Virus record (IMG/VR): IMGVR_UViG_3300025695_000074
Span: 1 to 28,749 of that record
Strand: one strand, 5' to 3'
DNA length: 28,749 nt
Source: a virus
The position numbers and the translations under genes are program-made. This document shows, piece by piece, positions 22,142-28,352 of this stretch (position 1 is the stretch's first letter; each line of letters begins with the position of its first letter). The notes under the pieces were generated by a model, which was not told the DNA's origin, did no database searches, and worked only from the letters and a program-made list of their open reading frames with translations.

Positions 22142-22694
22142 GTTTCTGTTTAAAAATTTCCATTTCAAATCCCATCTTTACGACTTGGCCTAATGGTGTT
22201 GTATGGTATTTAGATTGTAGATCGTCATCACCTTTATCGGAATTCATTATTGTTTGAAATTCCTCTTCATTTAATTCAATTCCATGTGTGGAACAATAAA
22301 ACGCGGATCTTTCTCCAACCCTCATAGAAATTAACTCATCATTAAATTCATACATTTTACCTAAATTAGTTTTATGCCATTCACTTTGATTAGGTTTAAA
22401 TAAAAATACTTTACCTAACTGTGATAAAATTGTGCACTTCAGTATACTTGAGGTCTCCTGTCTTAGGTTTTCGGGGAATAAGTCATTTATTTTTACTGAG
22501 TATTTTGAAGCATTTAAAATATGTTCAACCAACCCACCTGGATATGCTCCGTACATATTTAACGATGTAGACGCCGGAGCGGTAAATAAATCTTCACCCA
22601 AAAAATTGAACAAAGACTCGTTCAAAACCCCGTACTTGTCGGAAGTCTCAATAAGTCTTTGTTTATTCTTTAATATGGTTTCTTTATTTAACAT
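22134..22694 (-). CDS. HD-domain-like protein with degraded metal site
   Basis: The 186-residue product resembles phage HD phosphohydrolases: the entry FTAPASTSLNMYGAYPGGLV with H58 in VEHIL, then CTILSQLGKVFLF where the HD pair is normally found (LLHDLGK), and GERSAFYCSTHGIELNEEEF before the final metal block. Here His-Asp is replaced by Ser91-Gln92 (TCA CAG), and the later N-H-D/W-H-M block reads NSDKGDDD, lacking His. So at least two or three metal ligands are gone and catalysis is unlikely. The fold may have kept a binding or regulatory role. It starts 3 nt after the DUF4494-like gene and overlaps dut by 8 nt. Confidence 0.72.
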   Translation of the reverse strand: MLNKETILKNKQRLIETSDKYGVLNESLFNFLGEDLFTAPASTSLNMYGAYPGGLVEHILNASKYSVKINDLFPENLRQETSSILKCTILSQLGKVFLFKPNQSEWHKTNLGKMYEFNDELISMRVGERSAFYCSTHGIELNEEEFQTIMNSDKGDDDLQSKYHTTPLGQVVKMGFEMEIFKQKHG

Positions 22695-22697
22695 ATA

Positions 22698-22931
22698 TTA
22701 TCCTTTATAGTATTGGGGTGTAATATTAGAGTCGATAATACATTCTATTGCCATTTTAGAAATTGCAATACTCTGACTAGACCTACTATCTTCTGATCTA
22801 TATTTTGTTAATACAATTGACGCTTCTTCAACCGATTCCGCCTCAACCACATACTTTACTTTTTGAATTCTTGGATTTCCTTCTCTATCCAATTGTTCCA
22901 TTTCATAACCTACTGTTGCTAAATAATACAT
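22698..22931 (-). CDS. DUF4494-like small protein
   Basis: The 77-residue product reads MYYLATVGYEMEQLDREGNP, then VKYVVEAESVEEASIVLTKY (25-44), and continues to IAISKMAIECIIDSN. The pattern of an N-terminal strand, a D-x-x-G turn, a second strand ending in A-x-S-x-E-E-A and a following helix matches DUF4494 proteins, which are nearly restricted to Bacteroidota and their phages and have no known function. It supports the host assignment. It lies 14 nt after the first glycosyltransferase of the operon and 3 nt before the HD-like gene. The family call is from pattern memory and should be tested by profile search. Confidence 0.62.
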   Translation of the reverse strand: MYYLATVGYEMEQLDREGNPRIQKVKYVVEAESVEEASIVLTKYRSEDSRSSQSIAISKMAIECIIDSNITPQYYKG

Positions 22932-22945
22932 AATTTTTGTTTTTT

Positions 22946-24178
22946 TTAATTAATAATTGTTTTTAAGAATTCCACTCTATTTTTGGAAACAGTAGAGAGG
23001 GAATACGTATCCTTTACTGTTTCGTATAATCTATTACCTAAATCCTCAATCATATTTGGATTTTCGATTAATTTTTTCATGTGTTGTCCCCATTGTTTAT
23101 GGTTTTTAGACGACTGTACTAATAGACAATTACCCTTTGGATTAGTACTACCCCCACGGTCGAATAATGAAATTAAGTCGATTAAATATGGGTCCTCAGC
23201 GGTTGCAATTAACGCCTTTTTATGAAATCCCGATTCAATGACCTTTAATTGTGATTTATTTCTATTAAAGTCTGAGGCCACTAACGGTGCTAAAGATACA
23301 TCAAAATAATTGTAATTAAATGCGTATTTGTTAATATCCTTAGTCCATTTTCTAACATACGGTTTAGTACTTTCCTGTGGGTGTGGAGTTTTACTATACG
23401 TTTTTAGATATTGAGTATATTCATCATCCAAAGATTCGTAATTTTTTGTAAATATATCTTCGTATTTCTTCCAAACGGTTTCCTCAGGTCTAATATCTCT
23501 TTGTGTCATCTCCCCCGTTGATCGATTAATCATATTCATTTTACCTCGAGTATCAAACCCACATAAAACAAATTGTACCTTACCTTTATAAGATGTGTGT
23601 ATGGTAGAAATTCCACTTTTAAGTAATTCTATATCGTGTAAATGTGATGACCCACCTAACCAACCAAATCTCGTTAATTCGGATTCAATAGGTTTTTGTT
23701 TAAATTGTTCTTCATTCTCATCCACGGCATTAGGGAAAACGTGTACATTTTTTATACCTAAAAGTGATTTAATTGTTGAGGCATAGACCTCGGTAGTTGT
23801 TGTTACGTGGTCGACCAATTTTAATAATTCTGCAGTTTTTAAAGGTCTTTTGGTTTTCTTAAAATTTTCATATGAGGGGTGTCTATGATCCACCTTCCAA
23901 AAATCGTCAGTGTCCATTACTACTTTAATACCTTTTGATTTTAACCATTTTATTCGTTCTACATTGGTTTCATGAGACGTTCCTTTATGTATAAAGGAAT
24001 GGAAAACAACAACGTCATAATTTAAAAATTCAGAATCGTTATTTGGCACGTTAAAAACGATATCAACATGAATATCGTCTGAGAAGTTATCACCAATATA
24101 TGAAAATGGGTCTAATATTCTAAATTTACCTACTCCATGTGAGTCAGAAGGTATTGTTAAAACTCTAATTTTTGACAT
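22946..24178 (-). CDS. Glycosyltransferase, GT-B fold (first gene of metabolic operon)
   Basis: The 410-residue product has the layout of GT-B glycosyltransferases: an N-terminal half beginning SKIRVLTIPSDSHGVGKFRI, with YDVVVFHSF and KGIKVVMDTDDFW (84-94), the linker NVHVFPNAVD (144-153), and a C-terminal half with RFGWLGGSSHLHDI (170-182) and NYFDVSLAPLVASDFNRNKS followed by QLKVIESG, the donor-binding helix with the conserved Glu. No membrane segment or signal peptide is seen. It follows directly behind a host-type promoter and is followed by a small DUF4494-like gene. It is one of three glycosyltransferases in the unit, which suggests modification of a single target by several sugars, but the target is unknown. 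Confidence 0.86.
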   Translation of the reverse strand: MSKIRVLTIPSDSHGVGKFRILDPFSYIGDNFSDDIHVDIVFNVPNNDSEFLNYDVVVFHSFIHKGTSHETNVERIKWLKSKGIKVVMDTDDFWKVDHRHPSYENFKKTKRPLKTAELLKLVDHVTTTTEVYASTIKSLLGIKNVHVFPNAVDENEEQFKQKPIESELTRFGWLGGSSHLHDIELLKSGISTIHTSYKGKVQFVLCGFDTRGKMNMINRSTGEMTQRDIRPEETVWKKYEDIFTKNYESLDDEYTQYLKTYSKTPHPQESTKPYVRKWTKDINKYAFNYNYFDVSLAPLVASDFNRNKSQLKVIESGFHKKALIATAEDPYLIDLISLFDRGGSTNPKGNCLLVQSSKNHKQWGQHMKKLIENPNMIEDLGNRLYETVKDTYSLSTVSKNRVEFLKTIIN

Positions 24179-24195
24179 AAGTTTTGTTTATATAA

Positions 24196-24211
24196 ACAAA
24201 TATAAACAAAT
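24196..24211 (-). promoter_or_regulatory. Host-type promoter of the metabolic operon
   Basis: On the - strand, ATTTGTTTATATTTGT includes the Bacteroidota -7 box TATATTTG (24204 to 24197); a TTG at 24227 to 24225 lies 20 nt upstream, at the expected -33 position. Transcription would start about 10 nt before the glycosyltransferase ATG at 24178. The identical 16-mer is at 8506-8521. Confidence 0.62.
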
Positions 24212-24229
24212 TATGGGACTAAATCAACC

Positions 24230-24817
24230 TTACTTAGATTTATTTACCCCAGTTACTTTACCTTTAAAAATAGAATCCCCAACCTTTAATACTAAGTTTT
24301 CGTTAATTGACATTGTTTGTTGAGCGGTAAGTAGTAAGTTCAACTTTCTCTCAACAATTTCCTCTAAAGTATCTTTAATTGTTTCTCTAATAATCGACTT
24401 AATGTCGTCACCGGCAAAGTTTGTGTTTTGTGGTGTTGGTTTTGTTGATTGGGTGGTCTTTTTAGATAATCCCTCCTGTTCCATTAATTTTTTTGCACCG
24501 TCTAAAAAAGACATGTCTAAATTATCTGATAATGATATTTGATCCACGGTAGGTATTGGGTTTTTAATCATTGCATTTTTTATTGAGTCGGGTAATTTGG
24601 AGTTTCTAATCTTTTCTTCGTTAACCGTATTTGTTGCCACGTTTCTTTTTGAAACATTACTTTGAGGTTGTGATACCACATTGTCAGTAGATTGGGTTAA
24701 CATCGACTCATCAATATTCCCTGTTTTATATTCTCCACCGTCTACGGCGTTCATTACTTTTTTTGCATTCACTAATTTTCTCATTAGATCGTCACTTGAT
24801 ATTTTTGCTGATTCCAT
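24230..24817 (-). CDS. Hypothetical probable virion or assembly protein
   Basis: The 195-residue product has a helical N-terminus (MESAKISSDDLMRKLVNAKK), a long low-complexity middle rich in Ser, Thr, Asn, Gln and Lys (about 33-135), and an ordered C-terminus with an amphipathic helix IKSIIRETIKDTLEEIVERK (about 142-161) followed by a short beta unit ENLVLKVGDSIFKGKVTGVN. This resembles proteins with a flexible linker and an oligomerising end. It is the last gene of the upper late operon, 36 nt after the WYL-like gene. No family is recognised. Confidence 0.68.
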   Translation of the reverse strand: MESAKISSDDLMRKLVNAKKVMNAVDGGEYKTGNIDESMLTQSTDNVVSQPQSNVSKRNVATNTVNEEKIRNSKLPDSIKNAMIKNPIPTVDQISLSDNLDMSFLDGAKKLMEQEGLSKKTTQSTKPTPQNTNFAGDDIKSIIRETIKDTLEEIVERKLNLLLTAQQTMSINENLVLKVGDSIFKGKVTGVNKSK

Positions 24818-24853
24818 TGTCCTCTATTTTATACGAATATAAAAAATTATTTT

Positions 24854-25564
24854 TTAATAATAAAGTAGTTCCTTTATTCTCTTTATATTTTCATTAAGAT
24901 TATCGTAGTTATCATCTTTGTTTTCTTCCTCACCGTCTTCATTTTCATCATCGTCCTCACCTTCTATATCTTGGTTATCTACTTTGGGTGGGTCAATACT
25001 TGGTTTATTAATAGGATTAGGTTCTGGTAAATTTTCAATATCTCCGTCAACATCATCGGTGTCGGGAATATTATCAGGTGTATTATCAATAGGTGGTGTA
25101 TCGTCTACAGGTGGTGTTTCAGGCTCGGGTACTTCCACGTCTCTCTCAGTACTCCCAACATCTGACCAATCAGAGGTAACGTATGTTGTTAAAAAAGAAC
25201 TATCATCGCCTTCTTTATAACCTGGTCTTTTTTGGTCAAAGGTTTCATCTTGAAATATGTTTAATTGATTCATTCTGTTTAATAAGAAAGTTCTCCAATT
25301 ACCCTTTTCAAACCCCGTCTTAGTTCTTGATGGTGGTTCTACCCATGCCCTTACTGCCATGTTACCCTTTTTTGTAACACCCATGGCTACCATTTCTGCT
25401 TTAACTCGTTGTCCCGCCTGTACACTATCAATAGGTCCATTATAAAAGAATGTTACAGGTTTTCTTTTTTTAATTGCATCTGCAACAACTTTAGGTGGGT
25501 TTTGTATTCTCGGTTCAGCTTGTTCACCAATTAAAAAACGATATATGTGTTTAAATAATTTCAT
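24854..25564 (-). CDS. WYL-like domain protein with acidic Pro-rich tail
   Basis: Of 236 residues, about 27-112 look like a WYL-type SH3-like barrel: ADAIKKRKPVTFFYNGPIDS, then GQRVKAEMVAMGVTKKGNMA and VRAWVEPPSRTKTGFEKGNW with RTFLLNRMNQLNIF, i.e. A-I-x-x-(K/R)-x-x-x-x-F-x-Y, a basic/Glu strand, L/V-R-A-W, and W-x-x-F-x-L-x-R-I/M. WYL domains of bacterial regulators bind nucleic acids or nucleotides. There is no N-terminal HTH, so a DNA-binding regulator of the usual kind is unlikely. Residues about 140-215 are Pro/Asp/Glu-rich (PEPETPPVDDTPPIDNTPDN), an unstructured tail, then a short C-terminal helix (ENIKRIKELLYY). Its ATG overlaps the repeat-protein stop by one base. Confidence 0.68.
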   Translation of the reverse strand: MKLFKHIYRFLIGEQAEPRIQNPPKVVADAIKKRKPVTFFYNGPIDSVQAGQRVKAEMVAMGVTKKGNMAVRAWVEPPSRTKTGFEKGNWRTFLLNRMNQLNIFQDETFDQKRPGYKEGDDSSFLTTYVTSDWSDVGSTERDVEVPEPETPPVDDTPPIDNTPDNIPDTDDVDGDIENLPEPNPINKPSIDPPKVDNQDIEGEDDDENEDGEEENKDDNYDNLNENIKRIKELLYY

Positions 25565-26505
25565 TAAAAATCCGGATATTGTTGGTTTTCACCATAAAAA
25601 TTTCTATTAACACTATCTACTCTAGTGTTTATGTCTGTTAACGACCCAACAGAGTTATTATTCTGTCCTTTACCTAACTCATCTCCATCGGAAATTGCAT
25701 TAGGGTGGTTTGAGTTGTACCCATTTGATTCATTATAGGTGTTTCTGTTAACGTTATCGACTCTATTTTGTATATCTACTGAAGATCCGATATTACCATC
25801 GTTCTCTCCTTTACCGTATATGTCACCATCGGACAGGGCATTTTCGTGAGTAACACCATATTCGTTTGACTCGTTGTATTTATTACTTGCAAGGACTGAT
25901 ATTCTCGTATTTATATCTGTTAAAGAACCGATATTACCGTCGTTCTCACCCTTACCCTTTTCATCTCCGTCGGATAACGAATTTGGGTGGGTTAATCCAT
26001 ACCCATTAGAGGTATTATAGGTATTCCTACCTGTATTATCAATTCTCGTAATGTTATCCGTTAAACCACCGATTTTACCGTTGTTTTCTCCTTTACCTAA
26101 CTCATCTCCATCGGAAATTGCATTAGGGTGGTTAGAACCATATTCTTTTGATTCGTTGTATGAATTTCTTTTAAGGTGTTCTTGTCTTTGATTTATATCA
26201 GTAGACGTCCCTATTTTACCATTATTTTCCCCACGACCATAATCATCACCATCAGATATGGCGTTAGGATTCTCAATACCGTAACCATTAGTTGGTCCAT
26301 ATTTATTTTTACCAATAGATTCAGTTCTAACGTTAATGTCTGTTAACGACCCAATCTTACCATCGTTCTCTCCTTTACCCTTTTCATCACCACTAGAGAT
26401 TGCATTAAGGTGGTTAGAATCATACGACTTATCGGTTTGGTAATTATTTCTACTTAATGATTCTGTTCTATATTTTTCTGATATTGTTTCAATTCTTGTT
26501 GCCAT
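25564..26505 (-). CDS. Repeat protein with six 47-residue tandem units
   Basis: The 313-residue product consists almost wholly of six 47-residue repeats (Tyr at 22, 69, 116, 163, 210, 257 and 304 marks each boundary), plus a half unit at the N-terminus. The consensus is roughly N-x-Y-N-E-S-N-G-Y-G then HPNAISDGDELGKGENDG and IGSLTDINTRVDSVNR. Gly, Asn, Asp and Ser dominate and Cys is absent. The conserved DGDELGKGEND loop could bind calcium, but no EF-hand is complete. Regular repeats of this kind suit an extended or solenoid virion part such as a fibre or head decoration. It lies between a 162-residue protein and the WYL-like protein, overlapping both by one base. No family is recognised. 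Confidence 0.82.
   Translation of the reverse strand: MATRIETISEKYRTESLSRNNYQTDKSYDSNHLNAISSGDEKGKGENDGKIGSLTDINVRTESIGKNKYGPTNGYGIENPNAISDGDDYGRGENNGKIGTSTDINQRQEHLKRNSYNESKEYGSNHPNAISDGDELGKGENNGKIGGLTDNITRIDNTGRNTYNTSNGYGLTHPNSLSDGDEKGKGENDGNIGSLTDINTRISVLASNKYNESNEYGVTHENALSDGDIYGKGENDGNIGSSVDIQNRVDNVNRNTYNESNGYNSNHPNAISDGDELGKGQNNNSVGSLTDINTRVDSVNRNFYGENQQYPDF
25597..26442 (-). repeat. Six tandem 141-bp coding repeats
   Basis: The 141-bp period is exact (no indels) over six units, encoding the 47-residue repeats. Units three apart share a stretch of about 45 identical bases ending at 25710 and at 26133 (distance 423 = 3 x 141), which suggests recent exchange between units. Confidence 0.9.
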
Positions 26506-26993
26506 TATATCAAATCTTTAAATCTTTTTACTTCTTCAAAAATACCTAACGATGATATTGGTGAAACTGAAGTTTTATCTGAGTTAGATTTTAACATGTT
26601 TGTAGGTACCGTATAATCTTTACTCTTTTTAGTGTGTTTTGACAGGTATGGGTTTTTTCTAATGTCATTTATTTGACCTATATTATCGGCCCTTTTTCTC
26701 GATTTTTTATTATTTTTAATCGTTTGTCTCTCACCATTTAAATAATTTTTACCCCAATCCAACATAACATCACCACCGGCTAAATTATATTGTAAAGACG
26801 TATTATCCATATTTTCTAAATCGTGTATTATCCTCTTTATTTGTGGATATGATACTTTTTTTGTTCTTAATAGATTTTTGGCTCTTTGTGTCCCATCAAT
26901 AGATTTGTCTTCTAACCCCATAAAAACTTTATTTATGTAATTAAAAACATTATCTGGAATGGTAAAGACCCTATCTTTTAATTGGTTATTCAT
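26505..26993 (-). CDS. Hypothetical basic protein in the upper late operon
   Basis: The 162-residue product has an alpha-helical N-terminal half (FTIPDNVFNYINKVFMGLED, then YPQIKRIIHDLENMD, about 10-63), a conserved-looking middle LAGGDVMLDWGKNYLNGERQ (71-90), and a very basic tract TIKNNKKSRKRADNIGQIND (91-110) that could contact DNA or RNA, followed by a Ser/Lys-rich tail. It overlaps the repeat-protein start by one base and begins 4 nt after the stop of the 243-residue gene. The middle block recalls proteins I have seen in phage structural clusters, but I cannot name a family. A minor head protein is possible. Confidence 0.72.
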   Translation of the reverse strand: MNNQLKDRVFTIPDNVFNYINKVFMGLEDKSIDGTQRAKNLLRTKKVSYPQIKRIIHDLENMDNTSLQYNLAGGDVMLDWGKNYLNGERQTIKNNKKSRKRADNIGQINDIRKNPYLSKHTKKSKDYTVPTNMLKSNSDKTSVSPISSLGIFEEVKRFKDLI

Positions 26994-26997
26994 TTTT

Positions 26998-27729
26998 TTA
27001 ATTTAAAAAATCTTTAATGTCTGACAATGTTAAATTATGACTCTTCAATGTGTTTTTTAATGACGTCAACTGTCTTTTAACTATTGGGTTTATGTCTTTT
27101 TCCGAATTATTAACAATATCGTTACCATCATCTCTTTTAGATAAAACTGTTTCTACGTAGTCTTTCATAAACTTTTTTGGGTTTTCAACTAACCTAACTT
27201 TGTCTTCAGGTAATTTTTCATCATAACCCATAGATGTTAGTCTACTCATTGCATCATCGTGTGATAACCCCAATTCCTTCGTAAAATGTTTATAAGCCGT
27301 TTTAAAATTTTCGTCGTCACCTAATGTATCGTCATAACCTAACGACTTACTCATGTCTGTTTCAGCCCAATACCTTAAAGAGGTATGTGTACCGTGTACC
27401 CCATGTGTTCCCATGGACCCACCAATTGCCTTAACGGTCTTATCTGTCGTTTTTTTAGATCCAACCCCTTTAGGAAATAAATTCGTATCTTTAGAACCTC
27501 TTTGTATATTACCTTTACTGTCAACGATTTCGTCAACATCTTTCTCGTTTGAGACTTTTTCGGGTATTTTTTTAAAGTCCGTATCTTTAGACATTTCGTC
27601 CGCATATTTAGACCATTTCTTCTTTTCTTTCTTACTTTTTCCCTTTTCGTTGGCCTTTGCATAGAAAAATTTTTGTTGTGCTTTCGATGCAAATTTCTCT
27701 TCAATTACCTGTTTTAAAAAACTATTCAT
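26998..27729 (-). CDS. Phage protein with N-terminal SKAQQKFF module
   Basis: The product of 243 residues begins MNSFLKQVIEEKFASKAQQK, then FFYAKANEKGKSKKEKKKWS and KYADEMSKDTDFKKIPEKV. This is the common phage SKAQQ(R/K)FFxAKA...TDFKxLPEKV module, seen at the ends of many small virion or head-associated proteins and of unknown role. Residues about 100-130 (GGSMGTHGVHGTHTSLRYWA) are Gly/His-rich and the remainder is helical and charged. The ATG at 27729 is chosen: an upstream TTG at 27756 overlaps the promoter motif. A GGAA sequence is 7 nt before the ATG (AAAGGAAATTTTT), one of the few Shine-Dalgarno-like leaders here. Confidence 0.78.
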   Translation of the reverse strand: MNSFLKQVIEEKFASKAQQKFFYAKANEKGKSKKEKKKWSKYADEMSKDTDFKKIPEKVSNEKDVDEIVDSKGNIQRGSKDTNLFPKGVGSKKTTDKTVKAIGGSMGTHGVHGTHTSLRYWAETDMSKSLGYDDTLGDDENFKTAYKHFTKELGLSHDDAMSRLTSMGYDEKLPEDKVRLVENPKKFMKDYVETVLSKRDDGNDIVNNSEKDINPIVKRQLTSLKNTLKSHNLTLSDIKDFLN

Positions 27730-27744
27730 AAAAATTTCCTTTAT

Positions 27745-27752
27745 TATAAATA
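27745..27752 (-). promoter_or_regulatory. Candidate late promoter motif TATTTATA (leftward)
   Basis: On the - strand the context is TTGATATTTATAATAAAGG, ending 15 nt before the ATG at 27729. It faces away from the + strand motif at 27770-27777. Confidence 0.55.
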
Positions 27753-27769
27753 TCAAATGTTATGAAAGA

Positions 27770-27777
27770 TATTTATT
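27770..27777 (+). promoter_or_regulatory. Candidate late promoter motif TATTTATT (rightward)
   Basis: The context is GAAAGATATTTATTAAGAT, ending 5 nt before the ATG at 27783. Confidence 0.45.
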
Positions 27778-27782
27778 AAGAT

Positions 27783-28340
27783 ATGAATAGTCAAGATATT
27801 TTAAGAAATTTAGGGATTGGTTTGGACATTGTATTGGATAATTCAGAGACGTACGACTACGAAATATCCACTCATGATAACGATTATGACGGTTCTTTAA
27901 TTATTTTTGGTCAAACTCACAGTAGTTATGAAAACCCGAAAATAGTAAAAGATTTAACCGATGATGTACCAATAATAAATAGTATTACGTTAACTGAGGT
28001 TGATAACACCGTTAACGACCCTAATTATATTTACTCAGGAATAACCCAAACATTCCAATGGTCGGACTTCTGTGATGTTTTTAATATAACAGATGAAAAC
28101 GGTTTTATATTTAACCATTATGAAAATTTTCAACTTAATAACGATGTATTTATATATGATGGTTATCCGAATGAAATTCATTATTTTAAAATTTTTAGAT
28201 TTAATGTACAACCAGCACCGGATAATGATCTAACTTATACATTTATACCAAATAATGATATTACATATGTGTTTATACCAAATAATGATATTACATATGT
28301 GTTTATACCAAATAATGATATAACTTATACGTTTATATAA
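27783..28340 (+). CDS. Hypothetical virion-type protein with C-terminal 10-residue repeats
   Basis: The 185-residue product starts MNSQDILRNLGIGLDIVLDN and is rich in Asn, Asp, Ile, Phe and Tyr, with a beta-rich body (about 22-145). It ends in four 10-residue units of the form N/D-N-D-I/L-T-Y-x-F-I-P (about 147-185), encoded by 30-bp tandem repeats. Low Lys and high aromatic content with strand-like repeats suit a tail fibre or surface protein. It is divergent from the upper late operon and 12 nt upstream of the Pro/Thr-rich gene, with which it probably forms a fibre module. No family is recognised. Confidence 0.75.
   Translation: MNSQDILRNLGIGLDIVLDNSETYDYEISTHDNDYDGSLIIFGQTHSSYENPKIVKDLTDDVPIINSITLTEVDNTVNDPNYIYSGITQTFQWSDFCDVFNITDENGFIFNHYENFQLNNDVFIYDGYPNEIHYFKIFRFNVQPAPDNDLTYTFIPNNDITYVFIPNNDITYVFIPNNDITYTFI
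28221..28340 (+). repeat. Four 30-bp tandem repeats at gene end
   Basis: Units begin at 28221, 28251, 28281 and 28311. The second and third are identical over all 30 bases; the first and last differ at a few positions. Each encodes ten residues, and the last carries the stop codon. Confidence 0.9.
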
Positions 28341-28352
28341 AAAATAATAATT

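Noticed and set aside
22142-22168. Earlier ATG for dUTPase at 22168.
   Set aside because: It requires a 35-nt overlap, whereas the ATG at 22141 gives the 8-nt overlap typical of this operon; it cannot be excluded.
24918-25220. Antisense frame rich in Ser and Gly opposite the WYL-like gene.
   Set aside because: It mirrors the Asp/Glu/Pro-rich tail of the real gene and has no supporting start or neighbours.
27730-27756. TTG start at 27756 extending the SKAQQ-module protein by nine residues.
   Set aside because: It would translate across the promoter motif, and the ATG at 27729 begins a conserved-looking N-terminus.
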